Of a stretch of 64,000 bases of DNA, positions 55,611 to 64,000 are shown piece by piece. Source of the stretch: Isoetes taiwanensis (lineage: Eukaryota; Streptophyta; Lycopodiopsida; Isoetales; Isoetaceae). The position numbers and the translations under genes are program-made. Each line of letters starts with the position of its first letter. Within the stretch, counting starts at the first letter, position 1. The notes beneath the pieces were generated by a model, which ran no database searches, was not told the DNA's origin, and saw only the letters and a list, made by a program, of their open reading frames with translations. The stretch spans positions 6,914,871 to 6,978,870 of the forward strand of contig JAJEKV010000010.1 in assembly GCA_021234155.1 (NCBI GenBank). Direction: 5' to 3'.

Positions 55611-57102
55611 AAAAAACCTTAGTCTTGTACAAGACCTTATATCAAAAGTCCTATTTAGGACAGTTGACATCAATTAGCAGCCTAAATCATAGATAGGTGT
55701 CATCTAATCATTAGCTATGACCTAGTCCAAGAACTTTTAAATATCATGTATACATCTTGTAATCTTTTATCCTGTGAGTACTAACTCAATAATTAATATA
55801 AAGATTCAGCCAAAAGGACAATACAATCAGATGTAAAACAGTAAGTACTCATTCCTAAAGTATAAAGAGTATAAATGCTCATAGATGCTTATGATCTGCT
55901 AAATCAAAGACATAACGATTACATAAAAAGTCTTTTTTTGGTGTCACTTTAATCTATCTGCACTTAGCATATGAAAAATACAGGAATATGGTATTACCAT
56001 AAGTTTCCCTCGTATTTTCAAAGTTAAAAACATTCTTAGATCAAGGTATAGAAATTACCTTATGATAAAGTTTAGACAACCCGCAGTTTCAACATTGCAG
56101 AGAATTACAATTACAAGTATTACCATCTTAGAGCCATTGCATAATTGATTTTGAAAGTCCATCAAAATACTTTAATAATAACTTCAATCCAGAGAGTAAG
56201 AGATTGGTTACCCCAAAGTGAGAACCGAGAATAGTTAGCGAGATATGGGTAACATCCTAAGCCACTAGCAGGTAAGCAGATAATCTCTTAGGTTTTTCAC
56301 CCTTCACCCTGTCAGAAGTTCCTGAACAGGTTTATATTTTGCAATATAAGGAAATGCAGCAAATATACCCAACGGGAGGCATTCCTTATATTTGTTCTAG
56401 CAGTACAAATAAGCCATAAGACCTAGAGTTATTATATGCAAAATAATTTAAATAATTGCAAGCAAACTTGAAATTCGTTCTAGCTTATTAGCTCAGCCTT
56501 AGATCAGTGGATCTGATCTATATTTCAAAGCATATAATAGTGAAAGTAAATCCAGCAGTCTAAATTTATTTTTTAGCCCTACGTAAGCCCTTCTGATCTG
56601 GATAACCCTGTTTGCAGCTTCATTTTATATCAGCAGCATGATTTACATAGGTCCTAATTTTGAATCAACAATTTTGAGATCTATTTACTGCAGTTTATTT
56701 CATGCTATTGTAATAAGGTCAGCAGCAAACAATAAGCACATTGATAAAGAACCTGATGAGTGTGCTTAGCAGCTAGCTGGTCCTCCATTGTTGTTGCATT
56801 TGCAGAAGCATTTGGTGTGTTTGCCATCCCTGGTGCTATTGAATCTTCCACAAAGTCATCAGATGACTTATTGCTGTCAGGATTAACATATCCTTCAATT
56901 GTGCCTTCAGTCATGCCAGGATTAATCTCTTTGATATTGCATCCTCCCACCATTTGAATACTGGCAGAACAATCAGAGATTGTGGGGGCAGCTACAGGCT
57001 TATGGAATTGATAAATCTTTTTCCTCTTAGAGGAATTCTTGCTTTCCTCTTCTAGCCTTCTTCTGGTGGCCATGCCTAGATCTCCCTTCTTCCTTGTCAT
57101 AG
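55611..57102 (-). repeat. Terminal repeat copy A
   Basis: About 1.49 kb. It begins (plus strand) AAAAAACCTTAGTCTTGTAC like copy C and ends TTCCTTGTCATAG at the exon 1 start, where copy B begins directly. It retains an intact exon 1. Confidence 0.88.
56753..57100 (-). CDS. Exon 1 of the Penelope-like element (copy in repeat A)
   Basis: 116 codons starting MTRKKGDLGMATRRRLEEES. An early bipartite-type basic patch (TRRR... SSKRKKIYQF) looks like a nuclear localisation signal. It ends AKHTHQ at CAG|GTTCTT in phase 0. The matching copy in repeat B starts at 58541 but is frame-broken after about 70 codons. In the full element, exon 1 would come from the 5' repeat C, outside the window, and join exon 2 at 63608 (also phase 0). 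No known domain is recognised. Joining is inferred from phase and strand. The donor GTTCTT is weak, so the exact border is uncertain. Confidence 0.5.
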
Positions 57103-58543
57103 TGACAGTTGACATCAATTAGCAGCCTAAATCATAGATAGGTGTCATCTAATCATTAGCTATGACCTAGTCCAAGAACTTTTAAATATCATGTATACAT
57201 CTTGTAATCTTTTATCCTGTGAGTACTAACTCAATAATTAATATAAAGATTCAGCCAAAAGGACAATACAATCAGATGTAAAACAGTAAGTACTCATTCC
57301 TAAAGTATAAAGAGTATAAATGCTCATAGATGCTTATGATCTGCTAAATCAGCACATAACAGTACATAAAAGTCTTTTTTGGTGTCACTTTAATCTATCT
57401 GCACTTAGCATATGAAAAATACAGGAATATGGTATTACCATAAGTTTCCCTCGTATTTTCAAAGTTAAAAACATTCTTAGATCAAGGTATAGAAATTACC
57501 TTATGATAAAGTTTAGACAACCCGCAGTTTCAACATTGCAGAGAATTACAATTACAAGTATTACCATCTTAGAGCCATTGCATAATTGATTTTGAAAGTC
57601 CATCAAAATACTTTAATAATAACTTCAATCCAGAGAGTAAGAGATTGGTTACCCGCAGAGAACCGAGAGAATAGTTAGCCGATATGGGTAACATCCTAAG
57701 CCACTAGCGGTGTAAGCGATAATCTCTTAGGTTTTTTCACCCTTCACCCTGTCAGAAGTTCCTGAACAGGTTTATATTTTGCAATATAAGGAAATGCAGC
57801 AAATATACCCAACGGGAGGCATTCCTTATATTTGTTCTAGCAGTACAAATAAGCCATAAGACCTAGAGTTATTATATGCAAAATAATTTAAATAATTGCA
57901 AGCAAACTTGAAATTCGTTCTAGCTTATTAGCTCAGCCTTAGATCAGTGGATCTGATCTATATTTCAAAGCATATAATAGTGAAAGTAAATCCAGCAGTC
58001 TAAATTTATTTTTTAGCCCTACGTAAGCCCTTCTGATCTGGATAACCCTGTTTGCAGCTTCATTTTATATCAGCAGCATGATTTACATAGGTCCTAATTT
58101 TGAATCAACAATTTTGAGATCTATTTATCATAGTTTATTTCATGCTATTGTAATAAGGTCGTGAAGAAACAATAAGCACATTGATAAAGAACCCGATGAG
58201 TGTGCTTAGCGGCTAGCCGGGTCCTCCATTGTTGTTGCATTTGCGTGAAGCATTTGGTGTGTTTGCCATCCCTCGGTGCTATTGAATCTTCCACAAAGTC
58301 ATCGATGACTTATTGCCGTCGGATTAACATATCCTTCAATTGTGCCTTCCATCATGCCGAGATTAATCTCTTTGATATTGCATCCTCCCACCATTTGAAT
58401 ACTGGCAGAACAATCAGAGATTGTGGGGGCAACTACAGGCTTATGGAATTGATAAATCTTTTTCCTCTTAGAGGAATCCTTGCTTTCCTCTTCTAGCCTT
58501 CTTCTGGTGGCCATGCCTAGATCTCCCTTCTTCCTTGTCATAG
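57103..58543 (-). repeat. Terminal repeat copy B
   Basis: About 1.44 kb, in tandem with copy A. It lacks the first ~45 bp seen at the plus-strand start of A and C. It differs from A in clusters lying almost all at CAG/CTG sites. Beyond 58543 it continues into a unique stretch that looks like a 5' leader for exon 1. Confidence 0.88.
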
Positions 58544-59563
58544 TAGCAAACAAAGGAGAGCATCAAATGAGAGATTAAGAGGACGCTGCCTACCTCCGAG
58601 TATTTATGGTACGCAGGAGTATTGTATTCGCCCTAACCCTAAAGGTAGATCTTCCCATCGTCCATTTCGGCCGGATCCCGCCATTCCATTGTAACAATTT
58701 TAGTGCTTCTTCAGTCCGGATCTTGTGTCCTTAGGCAGGTACATGCACGAAATGCCATCACGGTCGAAGAGCAATCACGGTTGCGGCCATTGCCTTTGAG
58801 TTTTGTCACAAATACTTTAGGTTTTCGGTATAGAACATTTGCAAAACACAATCTTCATGAGCGTACAACAAAAGTGTCAAGGTTAGTCAAACATATATAT
58901 TGTATTCAGCATCTAGTTGTCCATCTTCGAACCTTGAACCATTGCTTTCGATGGAGATACATAGCATATTGAAAGCATAATAGATCATGTTTATTTGGTA
59001 GGTAAAAATCCACTTACTTGCTGTCATTTGTCTTTTGTGTATATTCTGACCAACTTCATATTGCTTAGCCTAGCAGTGGGTCACATATAGGCGTTCACTG
59101 CAATATTTGAGGTCATATCTCTAACCCTAAAGGAAGCAATATATGTCTAGGCCAACATATTAAAAGTAGCACCATTATCGAAGTCAGCACATCCTAGGCA
59201 AAGAAGTAAATGCTGCCAATATCGGTCAGAGTCACATCATGACCATTTAATTATTATGTTATCCCAGTATGATTAAACCCTGGTCTTGCCCATGAAATAT
59301 CATGTGACTTGCACAATTAGTAGCAACCTATGGTCAATAGTCCACATTTAGAATTTCCGTTGCGCAATATTATTCCATATGGTTATTTTTCATAACATCC
59401 TAGGGGGCTTCATGTACACTGGACAAGTTATCTCAAATAATAAAAAAACCTACCTCCTTCCGTAGGTGAGGGGGCTACTTTTAGAATGTCTTACAGCAGG
59501 GTTTGGTAGGACCCTGCTATCACAGCAGCCCTACCTCCCCTATACTGCATTTTGTATAAAAAC
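58544..59563. other. Unique stretch between the reverse transcriptase and repeat B
   Basis: On the minus strand it lies between the end of exon 3 and the exon 1 copy in repeat B. It probably holds the 3' untranslated region and the leader/promoter ahead of repeat B. A fourth exon is possible because exon 3 contains a donor-like CCAG|GTATTC near its end. No GIY-YIG domain is visible. Confidence 0.4.
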
Positions 59564-61628
59564 TCAAACTTTTAAAATTAATGATTTAAGCAAGATCATC
59601 ATGTCATTAAGTTTGAACAGAATACCTGGAAATTGGTTGTCTTGTAGTGTCTGAAGGACCAGTCTGTTCATGTCTCTTCTGGCAAAGCCATTATTGCAGA
59701 ATTCACCAATAAGATTTGCAATATCTTCTGCAGCCTTCATAGGACTTGAATGTGCATAAACATATGGTATAACCTGCGATATTATGACTCTAGATGCTTG
59801 GCCATATGGCCTACAACTCATTGCTTTGATGAATTTATTAGCTTTAAATGGAAGCTTTTTCCTTTTATCATATCTTGTGACAGAAAATGCTCCTCTCTCG
59901 TAATCGGTGACTTGAATGGTGATGTTGAGGAAGTTTGCCATAAATCCAGTATCCTCCTTGGCATTGGCGTAAGTTTTATAGCATGTCTCATCCTTAATAC
60001 CTAGATGCTTCATATTATAGATGGAAACATCAGCATTAGCATGGAGAAATCCCCTAATATTACCGCCATTGATGATGTTCAGGTCATCAATATAACGTGA
60101 TGCATGCTGAAACTTGAAGATATCTTGTATTCTGCCAAGATGAGCTAATTGCAAAATGAACCTTAACTCATACCAGGCAAGGTATAGGTTACACCAAGCA
60201 GGGCTACAGGCGAATCCCATTGGGATGCCTTTCCTCTGCCTCCATATTTTGGTCCCCATTTGTAAAAAGCAGTGGGAGAAGAGCCAGGAATTCATCCTTT
60301 GGAAGTGTTGTAAAGTGATTTCAGTCCAGCATAGACTCTCCTTTACCTTTTTGAGGTTCTTTTCCCATGCCACAGTAATCACTCCATTGTTGTCTTTGAC
60401 CATTAGATGAAACATGTGATGATCAGATCTCATGTGCTCCCACGCTAGTTCTGCGACTTCATTCATAATCTCAATTATGCCATCCTCCCCTTCTAGAGGA
60501 ATATTTTCATAACATTTTGTTATGTCAGCAGAGAAGACATCAAAGACTTTAATTGGTAAGTTGATCACGACGTCAAACATGGAGTTGGTTACCCAGCAAG
60601 CATTAATTTTGCTTTTATACCATAACCTTAACTTGGCTGTCTTTTTAGCACAGATCTGTGGCCACAATTCCAGAATATTGTTTAGAATAGCCGTGATAGT
60701 AGTAGCAAGTTCAGAATATATTGAATTATGCGCATTCGTCAACCATCTGTACTCATTTTTATGGGCTTTAAAGCTAGCCATAAGATAGGGGAGTTTAGTG
60801 TCGTGAATAGTTTTGTCATTAATCAGTAGGCTAATGTCCTTTTGACACAAGCTAATTATTTCCTCAGAGGAAACGGAAATGTTCTCAAAGTCTACACTGT
60901 TGAGTCTGTTCATGGCCATAGCTTTAATATGCCTTTGACAAATAAATGCTGCATTATTGCCTGCCTTGTCAATTCCTGAAATGTAGAGGTTACGTGTCAA
61001 CCAGTCAACATTTTTTCGGACCTGAATGTCATCCCATAGAAATCTCTTGGAAATCAGGTTGCGTTTTAGTTCAATAATCTGCATATGCGCATACTGTGTA
61101 ATCATATCAGAAATTTTGTTTATGTCATCTTCACTGTAATCAAGAAGTTCATACTTATGTACATTGAAAAACTGCTTAGTCATCTTTGCTATGTCTTCCA
61201 TGCATTCCTGTACATTGAGTTTAGCATCAGGAATATGGTTTAATCCGTTGCTGAAGGCATTCCTAAGTTTTGTATTATGAATAATGTCAAGGCAAGTGGT
61301 CCTAATATGCCCAATCTGTGGATCAACAAATTTGGCTAACGTAGGGTTGCTGCAGGGGCATGCACCAATTCCTTCTTCAGCAAATACATTAAAAGGCTTG
61401 TATACCTTCTGCTTGATCTGATCGATGTATCTCCAAGCAAAGATTGTGCTGTCTACTAATTGCAGACCTCTTTCCTGCATAATTTCATCAAGAACTTCTT
61501 TAAAAATGTTCTTGATATTGAATTTTTCCATGGCTTTGGAGAAAAAGGTTAAGTGTACCACTTTATCCTGCTTTTTATCAGTGTCTATTTGTAAATGTTT
61601 TTTGCAGTTACAGTCTTTCACAATAGAC
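59564..61628 (-). CDS. Penelope/TERT-lineage reverse transcriptase (exon 3)
   Basis: Open for 691 codons from 61639; a better start is the acceptor ACAAG at 61629, which joins exon 2 in phase. Numbering from 61639: 285-300 has YLMASFKAHKNEYRWL, resembling the K.HK...R block before motif 1. 367-383 has FDVFSADITKCYENIPL (motif A, Asp in SADI). 468-490 has RQRKGIPMGFACSPAWCNLY (motif B). 513-521 has ASRYIDDLN (motif C, Asp pair kept). 566-577 has FMANFLNITIQV (motif D region). The thumb-like tail follows (PYGQASRVIISQVIPYVYAH). GIPMG...NLY with a YIDD box and this tail is what I know from Penelope-like and related RTs, not from LINE or LTR polymerases. The frame is intact, so this copy may be young or functional. 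Confidence 0.75.
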
Positions 61629-61989
61629 CTTGTCATCACCTGTTACATGAAATCCATCTTAATAATAGTATAATGCCAAAAAACTTCAAGCATATATTAT
61701 CCTATTTTTGTGATGATGGACATATGTGTCTCAGTACAATCCCCATATAGGGTCACTATTTCATAAGAAATAGTATTGTAGAGCCTTTTTTTTGGCTATT
61801 TTTTGTCACATCAAGGGACATGTTGAAAAAACCGAATGGTCATATACTAAAGCCTGTTTCTGTCATATCCAGGGTAACTTTGAAAAAACCTGGTAATTTA
61901 TATAACAGTATTTTGCATATAATTGACTACCATAATGCGGTAAACTGACAGTTGACAAATGACAACTTAATCATAGTAGTAGTTCTTAC

Positions 61990-63608
61990 TTATTTTGTTC
62001 CGGGAAGTCAATTTTGAGTGGTGTCGTGGTGCCCTCCAAGCTGATAACCCTGTTGCCTCCCTTTGTAATTGAATATTCATCCATATTGTTGGTATTGGAT
62101 GCTTGTATCCCGGAAGTAACAGATGGCGAAGCAAGAGGAACATTTTTATCAGAACGATTACCAGCTTTTGGGTCAATGGTCACCCTAGGTGGAAATTTTG
62201 TGGGCTGCTTCATGCTGTTATTATCACTGTAGGCTTTTGCATTGTATCCCCTGTTGCTAAGAGTATTATTGCCTTTTGATTCCGCCTTCTCCAGAAATGA
62301 TACTGGCTTGATAGTTTTTTCTGCAATGTCAGCCATTTTGGTGTATCCAAACATACTCTTCAGACTAGCATTTGGATTTTTGGCATACAGCAAGGTCATT
62401 TCAATCAGAACATGCCTGACTTCTAAGTGAGCAATATAGGCAATTACAGCAGGCTTTAGCAGTTTATTCACAAGCTTGGTAATCACCACCATTTTCATCA
62501 TAGGCGTAGTACCAGGATATACTTCCTCCATGTGATTAAGTAGAAACCAAATACCTTGATCCAGCCAAATGATTCCACACTTGCATGAATTTTTCTTGTT
62601 GCTCTTTACGCACTTGCATTTAAAATAAGGGCATAGTGTTCTCCAAATTCTCTTTAGGTAGAAATCATCACGTTTAATGCTTGTACTAGGATATGCCATA
62701 TGTCCTTTCTGACTTACACATATGCCACCCTTTTTAATGCAAGTCTGATCAAAGAATTCCATAGCAAAAGGCAGATCCTGATCCAGATCAATATTGGAGA
62801 CTATTTTTTCCATTTTAAGCGTACTGGCTTTTGCCTTTTCCACTTCATTTTTAGAGATTCCAGCCAAAATCATCCAAACGTCCGTGTCTATGGGAGCTAA
62901 AGCACCAAAATTTTGGCTTTTCCATAAAGCTTGCTGATAGTTGGCACCATTGCATTCAACTGATTGTTGGATAATAAGAGGAAAACAAGCTGAGTTGCTT
63001 AAAGTAAGGTTAGGGATCTCCTCCAACTTGGATATGTTAGAATTCTGAGTTTCAGAGACAGCGGATTTATTGGATCCAAGGCTTTGCAAATCCATGTCCA
63101 AAAGATCATTATCTGAGAACAGGCAGTCATGGACTTCATCCACAAGATATGCAGGCGTGGAAGAATCAGGTTTATTATCACAATCTTCAAATGTACGAGG
63201 TTTGATGTCATTGGCAGATTCTAATGCATTAAGTCCAATCACGAACTTCTGAGCATTCTCATCCTCCAGGCAAGTCCTACTAAACAGCACGCTTTCCATA
63301 TCATTGTAAGTGATGGCAAGCAATTCCTTGCATTTGGAAAAATCATAATTGTATCTTTTCATCTGTTGAAAAAGCCTAAACCAGGCACTAAACCCTAGAT
63401 ATGCAACAGGAGATCTAGATTTGTCAATCAGATTCATTTCTTTGAAGATAATATACCCGTGGATGTCGTTGTTTCTGATGCATGCTAAAATGGTTTGGAC
63501 TGCAACACATGGGCTGTCAATTTTGCACAGATCATATTTGAGTAGGACGAGCTCTTTGATCCATTGGTTATTGATGTCCACGTCCTCAATCTGGGAGTCC
63601 CATTGTTC
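61990..63608 (-). CDS. Exon 2 of the Penelope-like element (unknown domain)
   Basis: Open from the acceptor TTTTAG at 63609 to the donor AATAA|GTAAGA at 61990, 1619 bp, phase 0 in and phase 2 out. A 361-bp intron (61989-61629) then leads to exon 3 in frame. The first part is helical and rich in Trp, Leu and Ile (QWIKELVLLKYDLCKID). The middle is acidic and Ser-rich. Near residue 320 it has a cysteine cluster (CPYFKCKCVKS then CKCGI) that could bind zinc or nucleic acid. The end is basic and disordered. I do not know this region. It may be the amino-terminal extension found in some Penelope-like elements. No stop interrupts it. Confidence 0.6.
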
Positions 63609-63714
63609 CTAAAAGTATAAAATGCAATTCTATTAGCAAAATAGTTAAAAGAGACAACACCATAACATCGGTTCTAGATCATAGTTTCAGGTTGAACCCA
63701 AAAACTGGAATTAG

Positions 63715-64000
63715 CAAAAAAACCCTTAGTCTTGTACAAGACCTTATATCAAAAGTCCTATTTAGGACAGTTGACATCAATTAGCAGCCTAAATCATAGA
63801 TAGGTGTCATCTAATCATTAGCTATGACCTAGTCCAAGAACTTTTAAATATCATGTATACATCTTGTAATCTTTTATCCTGTGAGTACTAACTCAATAAT
63901 TAATATAAAGATTCAGCCAAAAGGACAATACAATCAGATGTAAAACAGTAAGTACTCATTCCTAAAGTATAAAGAGTATAAATGCTCATAGATGCTTATG
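63715..64000 (-). repeat. Terminal repeat copy C, truncated by the window edge
   Basis: It matches the first ~285 bp of copy A (AACCCTTAGTCTTGTACAAG onward). It lies upstream of exon 2 on the minus strand, as a 5' terminal repeat should. Confidence 0.9.

Larger units (their letters stand above)
55611..64000 (-). mobile_element. Penelope-like retroelement with long terminal direct repeats, introns and tandem 3' copies
   Basis: Reading on the minus strand: repeat C (63715 to beyond the window), exon 2, intron, exon 3 with reverse transcriptase, about 1 kb of unique sequence, repeat B, repeat A. Repeats A, B and C share the same sequence (for example CCTGTGAGTACTAACTCAAT). A and B stand in tandem. 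The repeat contains the first coding exon and its intron, so the 5' repeat would supply exon 1 to the full gene. Penelope-like elements are known for LTR-like direct or tandem repeats (pLTRs) and for retaining introns. No GIY-YIG endonuclease was seen. The right boundary is outside the window. Confidence 0.7.

Noticed and set aside
59564-61639. Group II intron or LINE reverse transcriptase
   Set aside because: GIPMG...NLY, the YIDD context and the tail resemble Penelope-like RTs; no APE endonuclease or intron RNA domain is seen.

Overview
The window reads as nuclear DNA of a land plant with a large, transposon-packed, AT-rich genome. Supporting signs are exons with short GT-AG introns, a DUF4283-type LINE ORF1, CACTA (TNP2) transposase remnants, Helitrons, a pentatricopeptide-repeat exon and leucine-rich-repeat exons that look like a resistance gene. 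The DDE-type transposase relatives at the left end and the Penelope-like reverse transcriptase at the right end remind me of seed-free plants (fern, lycophyte, bryophyte). That placement is inference. Almost nothing here looks like an intact host gene.

Layout. 0-4.1 kb: two divergent, decayed transposase-like genes. 4.1-4.5 kb: a TTAA-flanked MITE. 5.6-6.3 kb: a CATGCA minisatellite and a palindromic repeat. 7.0-8.9 kb: Helitron copy 1 with a homopurine core. 8.9-12.5 kb (minus strand): a decayed gene cluster with a coiled-coil protein, a histone-H3-like fold behind a DUF8039-like domain, a SET-domain protein and a transposase-associated-like zinc domain. 13.9-27.4 kb: a CACTA element torn apart by later insertions. 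Helitron copy 2 lies at 14485-16474. A LINE lies at 16554-23835 with a 17-bp target duplication. The LINE itself carries a 336-bp TRIM (5-bp duplication) and a 988-bp TIR element (10-bp duplication). 27.4-32.9 kb: a perfect-looking hairpin, dispersed repeats and a small LTR element. 32.9-37.7 kb: an inverted repeat with 1.17-kb arms, one arm holding Helitron copy 3 and the other preserving its empty site. 38.7-42.3 kb: a higher-order tandem repeat. 42.6-43.3 kb: LRR exons broken by a GC-rich block. 43.4-48.2 kb: two more Helitron-type elements. 51.4-51.9 kb: PPR exons. 52.2 kb: a CACTA MITE. 55.6-64.0 kb (minus strand): a Penelope-like element bounded by long direct repeats.

The most notable systems are these. 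(1) The Penelope-like element: its terminal direct repeats contain the first coding exon, and three exons join in one reading frame (about 1340 residues), ending in a reverse transcriptase with the catalytic aspartates retained. (2) The SET plus H3-like gene cluster, apparently a transposon-borne chromatin module. (3) A Helitron family whose 3' hairpins covary and whose three larger short copies carry long homopurine cores on the same element strand. The empty-site comparison at 34034/34035 shows precise A|T insertion. All domain calls are by eye; none was checked with a database search.
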